From the NCBI GenBank assembly GCA_947085325.1, contig CAMTVY010000015.1, positions 1 through 64,000 on the forward strand: a stretch of DNA of 64,000 bases. Reading direction: 5' to 3'. The notes beneath the pieces were generated by a model. The model made no database searches, was not told the DNA's origin, and was given only the letters and a program-made list of their open reading frames with translations. Position 1 is the first letter of the stretch; every line of letters begins with the position of its first letter. Below are positions 24,145 to 33,259 of the stretch, piece after piece. This DNA is from JAQBXX01 sp947085325 (GTDB lineage: Bacteria; Pseudomonadota; Gammaproteobacteria; SURF-13). The translations under genes were made by a program, and so were the position numbers.

Positions 24145-25017
24145 ATGACCGGGCCTGTGCTGATAATAGGCTGTGGTGATATCGGGACACGGGTGGCCGC
24201 AGGCTGTGTTGCGCGCGGCGACAGCGTAAGCGCACTGGTGCGTTCCGCTGCACCTATCCCGGTGCTGGAGGCTGCGGGCGTAGTGACTGTTTCCGGCGAC
24301 CTGGACGACGCCCCTTCGCTTGCCGGGCTGCCGGCGCAGCGCGCACTGCTATACTACTTTACCCCGCCGCCGGAGCCGGGCAACACCGACCCGCGCATGG
24401 GGCGTTTGCTGCACGCCGTCACACAGTCCGCGTTACCGCATAAAATCGTCTACATCAGCACCAGTGGCGTGTACGGCGACCATCAGGGTGGCTGGGTGGA
24501 CGAAGATACCCCGCCCAACCCGCAGACGGCGCGCGCCAGGGCGCGCCTCGATGCCGAGAGCCAACTGCTGGGATGGGGGCGCACACACGCCGTGCCGGTG
24601 GTGATTCTGCGTGTCGGCGGCATTTATGGCCCGGGACGCCTGCCCGTCGAGCGCCTGCGGCGCGGTGAACCGGTGCTGCGGCGCGAGGACGCGCCGTTTA
24701 CCAATCGCATCCACGCCGATGATCTCGCCCAGGTGTGTCTTGCCGCCGCCGAGCACGGCGGTGCCGGGCGCATATACAACGTGTGCGATGGCGAGCACAG
24801 CACGATGACGGATTATTTCAACGCCGTCGCCGACTGGCTGGGCCTGGTACGTCCGCCGCAGATCACGCTGGCCGAGGCGCAGCAGGTGCTGAGCCCGGCC
24901 CTGTTGTCCTATCTCAATGAATCGCGGCGCATGGATAACCGGCGCATGCGCGAGGAGCTGGGGGTGGTGCTGCGTTATCCGAACCTTGCTGCGGGGCTGT
25001 CCGGCGCGATTGAGTGA
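24145..25017 (+). CDS. NAD(P)-dependent epimerase/dehydratase-like (SDR) protein
   Basis: The 290-residue extended-SDR Rossmann protein has the nucleotide motif IIGCGDIGTRVAAG at residues 6-19. The STSGVYGD region resembles the YxxxK environment, but the usual active-site Lys is not evident. It resembles the YeeZ-type group of unknown substrate. It is divergent from the reductase with 66 nt between and convergent with the DUF2784 gene. Confidence 0.75.
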   Translation: MTGPVLIIGCGDIGTRVAAGCVARGDSVSALVRSAAPIPVLEAAGVVTVSGDLDDAPSLAGLPAQRALLYYFTPPPEPGNTDPRMGRLLHAVTQSALPHKIVYISTSGVYGDHQGGWVDEDTPPNPQTARARARLDAESQLLGWGRTHAVPVVILRVGGIYGPGRLPVERLRRGEPVLRREDAPFTNRIHADDLAQVCLAAAEHGGAGRIYNVCDGEHSTMTDYFNAVADWLGLVRPPQITLAEAQQVLSPALLSYLNESRRMDNRRMREELGVVLRYPNLAAGLSGAIE

Positions 25018-25023
25018 AACCCG

Positions 25024-25455
25024 CTACGGCTGATCCCGCAGGTTGCGTGCAGACCTGCGGCGGCGCGGCGGGTACTTGAGCCAGCTCGCGGCCACCAGTG
25101 CGGCGAACAGCGTATACAGCAGAGTGAATGCCCACACGGGCGCAGTGTAGAACAGCAAACGGCCGAGCCAGTAACCGATAAAGCTCAGCTCCTGCGGCGT
25201 ATCGCCCGCCATCCGGCGCAGGCTGTTTTCCAGCACGGTGAGCGGGCAGCGCGCGCCGAGCCAGCTTTCAATTACCACCACGCCGATCGCGGCGAGGTGC
25301 AGCAGCCGAAACATGAAATTGCGCGCCGCCGTCCAGCCCAGCACCCAGCCTGCGAGAATGAACACCTGTCCGCCGACCACAAACAGCACATAGGCGACAT
25401 GCAGTGTGAGGGTAAGGTCGGCGAGCAGACCGGCCTGGTCGGGGGTGAGGGCCAT
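25024..25455 (-). CDS. DUF2784 membrane protein
   Basis: A 143-residue integral membrane protein with about four hydrophobic helices and the family signature ESWLGARCPLTVLENSLRR. No function is known. It sits 22 nt downstream of the exonuclease III gene on the same strand and may be co-transcribed. Confidence 0.8.
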   Translation of the reverse strand: MALTPDQAGLLADLTLTLHVAYVLFVVGGQVFILAGWVLGWTAARNFMFRLLHLAAIGVVVIESWLGARCPLTVLENSLRRMAGDTPQELSFIGYWLGRLLFYTAPVWAFTLLYTLFAALVAASWLKYPPRRRRSARNLRDQP

Positions 25456-25477
25456 GAGTCAGGTTCCGCGCAGGCGG

Positions 25478-26245
25478 TTACAGGGTGAACTCCGCCAGCA
25501 CAGGGGCATGGTCGGAGGGGCGCTCCAGCTTGCGCGGGGCGGTGTCGATGCGGCAGCTGGTGCACAGTGCACGCAGCGCCGGGCTGATGAGGATGTGGTC
25601 GATGCGCAGGCCGTGGTTGCGTCGGAACCCGCCGGCACGATAGTCCCACCAACTGAACACGGCCGCCTGTTGGTCAAACAGGCGGAAACAATCCAGCAGG
25701 CCGGAGTCTTGCAGTTGCCTGAACGCAGCGCGCTCGGCGTCGCTCACCAGCACCTGACCCTGCCAGGCTGCAGGGTCATGGACATCACGATCCTCGGGGG
25801 CGATATTGAAATCACCCAGCACGATGAGGTGTTCGTGCCTGCCGAGTTGCTGCTGAATCCAGGCGCAGACTTTTTCGAGCCAGGATAGTTTATAAACGTA
25901 TTTGTCCGAGCCCACGCTGGAGCCATTGGGTACGTAAAGATTGATGACCCGCAGGCCGTTGTAGCTGGCTGCCAGCAGCCGCCGCTGTGCGTCATCGAGC
26001 CCTGCAATGTCGCGCACCGTGTCGGCAGGCGTGTGCCGGCTCAGCAGGGCGACGCCGTTGTAGCTCTTCTGCCCGGAGAAAACCGCCTGATAACCCGCCG
26101 CCTGAATTTCAGCCAGGGGGAAGTCCTCGTCTACGGTTTTTGTTTCCTGCAGGGCGACGATGTCGGGTTTTTCGGCGTCGAGCCAGGCCAGCAGGTGCGG
26201 CAGGCGCACGCGCAGGGAGTTGACATTCCAGGTGGCAATTTTCAT
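25478..26245 (-). CDS. xthA: exodeoxyribonuclease III
   Basis: AP endonuclease/3' exonuclease of 255 residues. It starts MKIATWNVNSLRVR, with catalytic Glu in LQETK, GDFNIAPEDRDV and the closing PSDHAPV, all intact. The ATG at 26245 directly abuts palindrome copy 3. The frame stays open into that repeat, but homology begins at MKIATWN. There is no Shine-Dalgarno, because the repeat supplies the upstream sequence. This is the second exonuclease III in the window. Confidence 0.94.
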   Translation of the reverse strand: MKIATWNVNSLRVRLPHLLAWLDAEKPDIVALQETKTVDEDFPLAEIQAAGYQAVFSGQKSYNGVALLSRHTPADTVRDIAGLDDAQRRLLAASYNGLRVINLYVPNGSSVGSDKYVYKLSWLEKVCAWIQQQLGRHEHLIVLGDFNIAPEDRDVHDPAAWQGQVLVSDAERAAFRQLQDSGLLDCFRLFDQQAAVFSWWDYRAGGFRRNHGLRIDHILISPALRALCTSCRIDTAPRKLERPSDHAPVLAEFTL

Positions 26246-26372
26246 GCTGAAAATGCGTCTTTTGCTCCAATACTTCGTTGCTTCGTCTTCTGCGCTGCTC
26301 ACATACTAGCGCGTATGCTCCGCTGCTTGAAGGCTCGCGCCTCGTCTTGAAGCAAAATCCACTATTTTCAGT
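26246..26372 (+). repeat. imperfect palindrome, family P1, copy 3 (diverged)
   Basis: The core matches copies 1 and 2 (GCGTCTTTTGCTCCAATAC, GCTGCTCACATACTAGCG, TCTTGAAGCAAAATCCA). The outer arms differ: CTGAAAAT and ATTTTCAG replace CTCTAAAAA and TTTTTAGAG. Both arms changed together, so complementarity is kept. It lies between the prlC stop and the xthA start; 46 further nt up to prlC hold nothing recognisable. Confidence 0.8.
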
Positions 26373-26418
26373 GTCCTTGTTGTCACTGTTGCGCCGTTGG
26401 GCAATGTGAGCCGAAAAA

Positions 26419-28458
26419 TCATGCGGCGATGCCGCTGTGGCGCAACAGGGCGTCGATGCGCGGCTCGCGGCCACGGAAGTCGACGAACAACGCCATGGCA
26501 TCACGCACACCGCCCTGCTCCAGTATGCTGTGCAGAAACTGCTGCCCGGTGCTGCGGTCGAATACGCCCTGCTCCTCGAATTTTTCGAAGGCGTCGGCAG
26601 ACAGCACCTCGGCCCACTTGTAACTGTAATATCCCGCCGCGTAACCGCCCGCGAAGATGTGGGTGAAGCTATTGGCGAAGCGTTCAAAGTCCGGCGGCTG
26701 AATGACGGCAACGGCCTCGCGCACTTCGCGCAGCAGTTCACGGATACGCCCGCCCCGTGCCGGGTCGTATTCCAGATGCAGGCGGAAATCGAACAGCGAA
26801 AACTCCAGTTGCCGCACCATCTGCATGCCCGCCTGAAAGTTGCGCGCGGCCAGCATCTTGTCGAGCAGCGCCTGCGGCAGCTTCTCGCCTGTTTGATAGT
26901 GGCCGGAGATGATATCCAGCGCCTCCCGCTCCCAGCACCAGTTTTCCATGAACTGGCTGGGCAGTTCGACCGCGTCCCACGCCACGCCGTTGATGCCGGA
27001 CACGGCGAGATGATCGACGCGGGTCAGCATGTGGTGCAGGCCATGACCGAATTCATGGAACAGGGTGAGCACCTCGTCGTGCGTGAGCAGCGCGGGCTGA
27101 TCACCGACCGGGGCGCTGAAATTGCAGGTGAGGTAGGCCACGGGCGTCTGTACACCGTTCTGCGTGCGTCGGCGCGCGACGCATTCGTCCATCCACGCGC
27201 CACCACGCTTGTGCTGGCGGGCGCAGGCATCGAGATAAAACCGGCCGCGCAGCTCATGGCCGCTGTCGCGGATTTCAAACAGGCGTACGTCGGGGTGCCA
27301 GGTCTCAATGCCCATGACTTCGGTGACGCCGAGGCCGTAGAGCCGCTGTACGATCTCGAACATGCCGGCCAGCGCGCGGGACAGCGGAAAGTACGGGCGC
27401 AAATCCTCCTGTGAAATCGCATACCGGTGCACGCGCAGTTTTTCGGAGTAGTAGGCGATATCCCAGGCGTCGAGTTGCGCGGCACCGAACCGGTCGCGCG
27501 CAAACTGTCTGAGTTCGTCCAGCTCGCGTTGGGCCATCGGGCGCGAGCGGTGTGCGAGGCCGGTGAGGAACTCCATCACCTGCTGTGTGGATTGGGCCAT
27601 CTTTTTTGCCAGCGACAACTCGGCGTAGCTGGCAAAACCCAGCAGCTGGGCCAGTTCATGCCGCAACGCGAGCAGGCGCTCCATCAAAGGCTGATTGTCC
27701 CACTTGCCGGCGTTCGGGCCCTGGTCGCTGGCGCGGGTCATGTAGGCGGTATACATCTCGCGCCGCAGTTCGGCGCTGTCGGCGTATTTCATCAGCGGCA
27801 GATACAGCGGGTAGTCGAGCGTGAAGCGCCAGCCGGACTCGCCTGCCTGCTCTGCGGTCTGTCGTGCCAGTGCGCGCGCTGATGCCGGCAGTCCGGCGAG
27901 CAGGCCTTCCTCCGTGATGGATTTTGCCCAGCCCTGCGTGGCATCCAGCACGTTTTCCTCGAATTTGGCGGTGAGGGCTGAAAGCGCCTGCTGGATGTCG
28001 CGGTAGCGGTCTTGCTGCGCCGGCGGCAACGCGACACCGGAGAGGCGGAAATCCCGCAAGGCGTTATCAATCACTTTTCTGCGGGCGGCATCAAGCTGCG
28101 TATATTCAGCACTGTCGGCCAGGGCCTGATAGGCCTGATACAGCCGGGTGTTTTGCCCCAGCTCAGTCGCGTAGGCGCTCAACTTCGGCAGGCAGGCGTT
28201 GTACGCCGCGCGCAGGGCGTCCGAATTCATCACGGCGTTCAGATGGCTGGCGGGTGACCAGACGCGACCCAGCCGGTCATCCAGCGCTTCGATCGGCGCC
28301 ACCAGGGAGTCCCAGCTATAGGGGTCAGTGGCGGACAGCAACTGCGCGATGCGCGCACGGTTTTCCGCCAGCACGGTATCGATGGCAGGTTCGACGTGCT
28401 CAGGCAGGATGGCGCTGAAGCGCGGCAGGGTGGTGAGATCAAGCAGCGGATTGTGCAT
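26419..28458 (-). CDS. prlC: oligopeptidase A (M3 metallopeptidase)
   Basis: Cytosolic zinc metallopeptidase of 679 residues that degrades peptides, including cleaved signal peptides. The zinc motif HEFGH starts at residue 468 within LFHEFGHGLHHML, and the downstream ELPSQFMENWCWE carries the third ligand. The start MHNPLLDLTTLPRF matches the family; a longer N-terminal reading does not. The gene is 22 nt from aroE on the same strand. Confidence 0.96.
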   Translation of the reverse strand: MHNPLLDLTTLPRFSAILPEHVEPAIDTVLAENRARIAQLLSATDPYSWDSLVAPIEALDDRLGRVWSPASHLNAVMNSDALRAAYNACLPKLSAYATELGQNTRLYQAYQALADSAEYTQLDAARRKVIDNALRDFRLSGVALPPAQQDRYRDIQQALSALTAKFEENVLDATQGWAKSITEEGLLAGLPASARALARQTAEQAGESGWRFTLDYPLYLPLMKYADSAELRREMYTAYMTRASDQGPNAGKWDNQPLMERLLALRHELAQLLGFASYAELSLAKKMAQSTQQVMEFLTGLAHRSRPMAQRELDELRQFARDRFGAAQLDAWDIAYYSEKLRVHRYAISQEDLRPYFPLSRALAGMFEIVQRLYGLGVTEVMGIETWHPDVRLFEIRDSGHELRGRFYLDACARQHKRGGAWMDECVARRRTQNGVQTPVAYLTCNFSAPVGDQPALLTHDEVLTLFHEFGHGLHHMLTRVDHLAVSGINGVAWDAVELPSQFMENWCWEREALDIISGHYQTGEKLPQALLDKMLAARNFQAGMQMVRQLEFSLFDFRLHLEYDPARGGRIRELLREVREAVAVIQPPDFERFANSFTHIFAGGYAAGYYSYKWAEVLSADAFEKFEEQGVFDRSTGQQFLHSILEQGGVRDAMALFVDFRGREPRIDALLRHSGIAA

Positions 28459-28480
28459 GGTGTGTTCCAATAAAAGCCTG

Positions 28481-29332
28481 TTAGCCGTCGACGTTGCGCA
28501 AGGCCGCGATGACAGGCGCGGTGTCAGGCCGTACGCCACGCCAGAGATGGAAGGCCTCGGCGGCCTGTTCGACCAGCATGCCCAGACCGTCCAGCGATTT
28601 TTCCGCGCCGTGCTGTTGCGCCCAGCGCATGAAGACGGTCGGCTGCGAGCCGTACATCATGTCGTAACACCAGCCGCCCGTTGCCACCACGCCGTCCGGC
28701 AGGGGCGGCATTTCATGCTGCAGGCTCGCGGCAGTGGCGTTGATGATGAGGTCAAAGGCTTGCCCCGCAAGCGCGGGAAAGCCGCAGCCCGTCACCTCGC
28801 CTGCGCCGGCAAATGCGCTGGCAAGCTCGGCAGCCCTGTCCGGGGTGCGATTGGCAATCACCACCCGGGCGGGATTTTCCGCCAGCAACGGGCCGATCAC
28901 GCCGCGCGCCGCGCCGCCTGCGCCGAGCAGCAGCACGCGTCGCCCGGCGAGGACGCCGCCGTGATTGCGCAGGATGTCGCGCACCAGTCCGATGCCGTCG
29001 GTGTTGTCACCGTAACGCGTACCGTCGGCCTTGAACAGGAGGGTGTTCACGGCCTGGGCCTGTTGCGCGCGCGGGCTCGCAGCATCGCTCAGGGTGTAGG
29101 CCTCCTGTTTGAAGGGCACGGTGATGTTCACGCCCTTGCCGCCTGCGGCCTGGAAATTGCCGAGCGCCTGCGCGAACCCGCCGATATCGACGTGGATGGC
29201 CTCATAGCTCAATGTATGCCCGCACTGGCGCGCAAAGGCGGCGTGAATGAGGGGCGACTTGCTGTGGGCAACCGGGTTGCCCATCACCGCGTAGCGTGCC
29301 TTTTCCGGTTTGAAATCAAAGAGTGATGACAT
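28481..29332 (-). CDS. aroE: shikimate 5-dehydrogenase
   Basis: Reduces 3-dehydroshikimate to shikimate with NADPH in aromatic amino-acid synthesis. The 283-residue protein has HSKSPLIH, NITVPFKQEAY (catalytic Lys), DNTDGIG and the NADPH loop LLGAGGAARGV. It is the upstream partner of prlC and is divergent from ppx. Confidence 0.96.
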   Translation of the reverse strand: MSSLFDFKPEKARYAVMGNPVAHSKSPLIHAAFARQCGHTLSYEAIHVDIGGFAQALGNFQAAGGKGVNITVPFKQEAYTLSDAASPRAQQAQAVNTLLFKADGTRYGDNTDGIGLVRDILRNHGGVLAGRRVLLLGAGGAARGVIGPLLAENPARVVIANRTPDRAAELASAFAGAGEVTGCGFPALAGQAFDLIINATAASLQHEMPPLPDGVVATGGWCYDMMYGSQPTVFMRWAQQHGAEKSLDGLGMLVEQAAEAFHLWRGVRPDTAPVIAALRNVDG

Positions 29333-29452
29333 GAGCGCCTTGTGCCTGGAAACAGGCGGCGGCTTTGGATTTTTGCTACAGTAGCCCCGGCTGTCCGGTA
29401 ATTATAACAGGCAGAGAATTCATTGGCGCGTGCAGCAGGTCGATCAACCCAC

Positions 29453-31009
29453 ATGAAAACTGCGCCCGGCGCGAAACACGGCCGGCGGGCCAGGCCTGTG
29501 CGCGCCACGCCCAAGCCCGCGCGTGTCCTGGCGGCGGTTGATCTCGGCTCCAACAGCTTCCACATGATTGTGACGCAGGTGGTGCAGGGCAGGCTGCGCG
29601 TGCTCGACCGGCTGCGTGAGATGGTGCAGCTTGCCGCAGGCCTGAACAAGAAAGAAAATCTCAGCAAGCGCGCGCAACAGCGCGCATTGGCCTGTCTCAG
29701 CCGCTTTGGCGAACGGTTGCGCGGCCTGCCGCCGGGCAGTGTGCGCGTGGTCGGCACCAATACATTGCGCAAGGCGCGCAATGCGGCTGAGTTTATAGCG
29801 GCTGCGCAGCGTGCGCTGGGGCATCCGGTCGAGATCATCGGCGGGCGGGAGGAGGCGCGTCTCATTTATCTGGGCGTGGCGCACAGCCTGGGAGACAGTG
29901 TCGGCCAGCGCCTGGTGGTGGACATCGGCGGCGGCAGCACCGAGTTGATCATTGGTCGAGGGCTTGAGCCGCTGCATGTGGAGAGCCTGGGCATCGGCTG
30001 CGTGCAGGGCAGCGCCGGCCATTTCCCCGGGGGTGCGCTCAGTCGCGTCAATTTTGAGCGCGCACAGCTTGCCGCCCGCCAGGAACTGCTGCCGCACGTG
30101 GCCCGCTACCGTAGCCTGGGCTGGAGTGAAGTGATCGGCGCCTCCGGCACCATCAACGCGGTGCAGGAAGTGCTTCGCGCACAGGGCTGGAGCGATGATG
30201 GCATCACCCTTGCCGGTCTTTGCAAGTTGCGCAAGCGGCTGATCGCAGCGCGCCGGGTGAAGGGGCTCAAGCTGGAGGGATTGCGCAGCGAACGTGCGGC
30301 AGTATTCCCCGGCGGTGTGGCAATCCTGATTGCCATTTTCGAGAGTCTGGGCATCACGCGCATGGTGTATGCCGAGGGCGCGTTGCGCGAAGGCGTGCTC
30401 CACGACATGCGCGGGCGCGGGACGCGGGGCAAGGATGTGCGCGAGCGCAGCGTGCAGTGGCTGGCGGCGCGCGCCGGGATCGATGCCGCGCAGGCGCAGC
30501 GTGTTGCACGCAGCGCCGTGCTGCTGCTGCAACAGGTGGCGCAGGCCTGGCACCTGCAAGCGCCGGAGGATGCGCGCATGTTGAAGTGGGCCGCACAACT
30601 GCACGAGGCCGGGCTTGCCGTCAGTCATGCCCAATACCATAAACACGGCGCCTACCTCGCGGAACAGTCGGACATGGCAGGATTTTCACGCCGCGACCAG
30701 CAATGGCTGGCCGCGTTAATACTGGCGCAGCGCGGCAGGATCCCCGTGGAGGCGTTCAGGCGTCTCCCGGGCAGACTGCGCCTGGCGGGCATGCGTTTGT
30801 GCGTGCTGCTGAGGCTGGCACTGGTGCTGCACCGCAGCCGGAGTGCGCGCCGGCTGCCGCGCGTCCTGCTGAAGGCGGCGGGGAAGGGCATGACGCTTAC
30901 GCTGCCCGCGGCATGGGCGGTGCGGCAACCGCTGACCTGCGCCGACCTGCAGGCAGAGGTGGTCTGCCTCAAGAGTACGGGTATCAGGCTGAGGCTCAGT
31001 TTTACCTAG
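29453..31009 (+). CDS. ppx: exopolyphosphatase / pppGpp phosphohydrolase
   Basis: Processively removes phosphate from polyphosphate, and in related proteins also hydrolyses pppGpp. ASKHA-fold motifs are VDLGSNSFHMIV near the N-terminus and VDIGGGSTELIIG (about residue 155), followed by an HD-like C-terminal region. The ATG at 29453 gives 518 residues; a TTG at 29423 would add ten. It faces ppk, the opposing enzyme, with the 3' ends converging over a partial five-hairpin element. Confidence 0.92.
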   Translation: MKTAPGAKHGRRARPVRATPKPARVLAAVDLGSNSFHMIVTQVVQGRLRVLDRLREMVQLAAGLNKKENLSKRAQQRALACLSRFGERLRGLPPGSVRVVGTNTLRKARNAAEFIAAAQRALGHPVEIIGGREEARLIYLGVAHSLGDSVGQRLVVDIGGGSTELIIGRGLEPLHVESLGIGCVQGSAGHFPGGALSRVNFERAQLAARQELLPHVARYRSLGWSEVIGASGTINAVQEVLRAQGWSDDGITLAGLCKLRKRLIAARRVKGLKLEGLRSERAAVFPGGVAILIAIFESLGITRMVYAEGALREGVLHDMRGRGTRGKDVRERSVQWLAARAGIDAAQAQRVARSAVLLLQQVAQAWHLQAPEDARMLKWAAQLHEAGLAVSHAQYHKHGAYLAEQSDMAGFSRRDQQWLAALILAQRGRIPVEAFRRLPGRLRLAGMRLCVLLRLALVLHRSRSARRLPRVLLKAAGKGMTLTLPAAWAVRQPLTCADLQAEVVCLKSTGIRLRLSFT

Positions 31010-31096
31010 GGACGAAAAACGAAAAATGTGATTTTCGTTTTTCTTCATTTACCAAACACTTGGGTGTTTGATAAATGGCGGTGCATCCTTGCAGCG
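31010..31096 (-). repeat. five-hairpin element, family P2, partial copy C
   Basis: Read on the minus strand, this 87-nt gap matches H2, H3 and H4 of copies A and B in the same order, including CAAACAC/GTGTTTG. H1 and H5 are absent. H4 has AACGAAAA with TTTTCGTT where the others have AAGCAAAA with TTTTGCTT, so both arms changed together. It fills the entire gap between the convergent ppx and ppk stops and may serve as a terminator or processing site. Confidence 0.75.
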
Positions 31097-33166
31097 TCAG
31101 TCCGCGAGTTTTTCCAGCAGGCGCTGCTGGGCTGTGCCCGAGTGACGCGCCTTGCGCGCGCCGCGATGATAAACACCCTCGCTGTTCAATACCCAGGTCT
31201 GGGTGTCGTCTGCCAGATAGGCGTGCAACCCCTCATCCACCAGCCGCTTGGCCAGACGCTTGTCCTCGACCGGGAAGCACACCTCGACCCGGCGGAACAG
31301 GTTGCGTGGCATCCAGTCGGCGCTGGAGCCGAACACGCGGGGCGCGCCGTCATTGTGGAAATAGTACACGCGGCTGTGCTCGAGAAAGCGGCCCACAACG
31401 GAGCGTACCTGGATATTTTCCGATATGCCGGGCAGGCCCGGTCTCAGGCAGCAAACGCCGCGCACGATCAGGTCGATCCTGACGCCCGCGCACGAGGCTT
31501 TATACAACGCCTCGATGATCTGCGGATCGGACAGCGCATTCATGCGGGCGATGATGCGGGCGGGCTTGCCCTGTCGCGCGTGTTCCGCCTCGCGCGCAAT
31601 CAGTTCGCACAGGGTCTTGAACAGCGTGAACGGCGACTGCAACAGTTTCTTGAGCGTGATTGCCCGCCCCAGACCGGTGAGTTGCTGAAATACCTTGTGC
31701 ACGTCATCGCCGATAGCCTTGTCACAGGTGAACAGCCCGAAATCGGTATAGCTGCGGGCGGTGCGCGAATGATAATTGCCGGTGGAGAGGTGCACGTAGC
31801 GGCGCAACTGTTTACCTTCGCGCCGCACCACCAGCAGCATCTTGGCGTGGGTCTTATAGCCGACCACGCCGTACACGACGTGTGCACCAGCGTCCTGCAG
31901 CCGGTTGGCCGAGCTGATATTGTCCGCCTCATCGAAACGCGCGCGCAGTTCGACCACCACGGTGACCTCCTTGCCCGCATGCGCGGCCTCCACCAGCACG
32001 TCCACCAGCACCGATTCGGCGCCGGTGCGGTAGAGGGTCTGCTTGATGGCGAGCACGTCCGGATCCGCCGCCGCCTGGCGCACAAAGTCGATGACCGGCG
32101 CGAATGACTCGAACGGATGATGCAGCAGCACGTCGCCCTGGCGGATCGCGGCAAACAGATCGGCAGGGCGGGCGAGCCGGCGCGGCAGGCCGGGCGTGAA
32201 GGCCGGATATTTGAGGTCGGGCCGGTCGACCTGCTCGGCGATCATGAGCAGCCGGTTCAGGTTCACGGGGCCTTCCACCCGATACAGATCGTCGGTGCCC
32301 AGATTGAACTGACGCAGCAGGAATTGCGTCATTTCAGGCGCGCAGTTATCGGCCACCTCCAGCCGCAGGGCATCGCCATAATGACGCATGGGCAGTTCGC
32401 CTTCCAGCGCGTGCAGCAGGTCATCGATTTCTTCTTCGTTGACAAACAGCTCGCTGTTGCGCGTGAGGCGAAACTGGAAGCAGCCGGTCACCTGCATGCC
32501 GGGGAACAGTTCACCTACATGCGCGTGCAGGATGGAAGACAGGAACACAAAGTCGTGTGGCCCGCTGGCGCACTCCGGCGGCAGGGGGATCAGGCGCGGC
32601 AATGCGCGCGGCGCCTGTACCACGGCGGCGGCGCTATTGCGGCCAAAGGCATCCTTGCCCTCCAGCGACACTGCAAAATTGAGGCTCTTGTTGAGAATGC
32701 GCGGAAAGGGGTGGGCCGGGTCCAGACCCATGGGGCTGAGCACCGGTAACAGCGCTTCATTGAAGTAGCGCTTTACCCAGGCCGCCTGCCGCGCACTCCA
32801 GTGCGTGCGGCGCACGAAGCGGATTTTTTCCGCCGCGAGTTCCGGAATCAGGGATGCATTCAGAATGCGGTACTGTTCCGCCACCAGCGCGTGCGCGGAT
32901 GAACTGACGCGTTGCAGTGTGTCCTGCGGGCTCAGGTGATCGGCTGCCGCCTGCGCGGCGCCCGCCTGCACCTTCTGCTTCAGGCCGGAGACGCGGATTT
33001 CGAAAAACTCATCCAGATTGGTGCTGGAAATGCACAGAAAACGCAGCCGCTCCAGCAGCGGGACGGAGGTGTCGGCCGCCAGCTCCAGCACGCGGCGATT
33101 GAACTCCAGTTGCGAGAGTTCGCGGTTGATGTAGAGATCGGGTTGCCTCAAATCGATATCGCTCAT
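31097..33166 (-). CDS. ppk: polyphosphate kinase 1
   Basis: Makes polyphosphate from ATP. The 689-residue product opens INRELSQLEFNRRVLE and has the catalytic region RRYVHLSTGNYH, with the phospho-histidine, near residue 450. The second His and active-site loops are in the C-terminal half (ARMNALSDPQIIEALY, DLIVRGVCCLRPG). It lies 93 nt downstream of hemB; the gap has a small GGTTC/GAACC inverted repeat but no clear promoter. Confidence 0.96.
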   Translation of the reverse strand: MSDIDLRQPDLYINRELSQLEFNRRVLELAADTSVPLLERLRFLCISSTNLDEFFEIRVSGLKQKVQAGAAQAAADHLSPQDTLQRVSSSAHALVAEQYRILNASLIPELAAEKIRFVRRTHWSARQAAWVKRYFNEALLPVLSPMGLDPAHPFPRILNKSLNFAVSLEGKDAFGRNSAAAVVQAPRALPRLIPLPPECASGPHDFVFLSSILHAHVGELFPGMQVTGCFQFRLTRNSELFVNEEEIDDLLHALEGELPMRHYGDALRLEVADNCAPEMTQFLLRQFNLGTDDLYRVEGPVNLNRLLMIAEQVDRPDLKYPAFTPGLPRRLARPADLFAAIRQGDVLLHHPFESFAPVIDFVRQAAADPDVLAIKQTLYRTGAESVLVDVLVEAAHAGKEVTVVVELRARFDEADNISSANRLQDAGAHVVYGVVGYKTHAKMLLVVRREGKQLRRYVHLSTGNYHSRTARSYTDFGLFTCDKAIGDDVHKVFQQLTGLGRAITLKKLLQSPFTLFKTLCELIAREAEHARQGKPARIIARMNALSDPQIIEALYKASCAGVRIDLIVRGVCCLRPGLPGISENIQVRSVVGRFLEHSRVYYFHNDGAPRVFGSSADWMPRNLFRRVEVCFPVEDKRLAKRLVDEGLHAYLADDTQTWVLNSEGVYHRGARKARHSGTAQQRLLEKLAD

Positions 33167-33259
33167 GGCGTGAGGATATGAAATAATTGTGACGGGCGTG
33201 TTACACAGTTTTCCGGTTCAAGCGCGCAGCGCGGAACCGACAAACTAATGTTGGATCCG

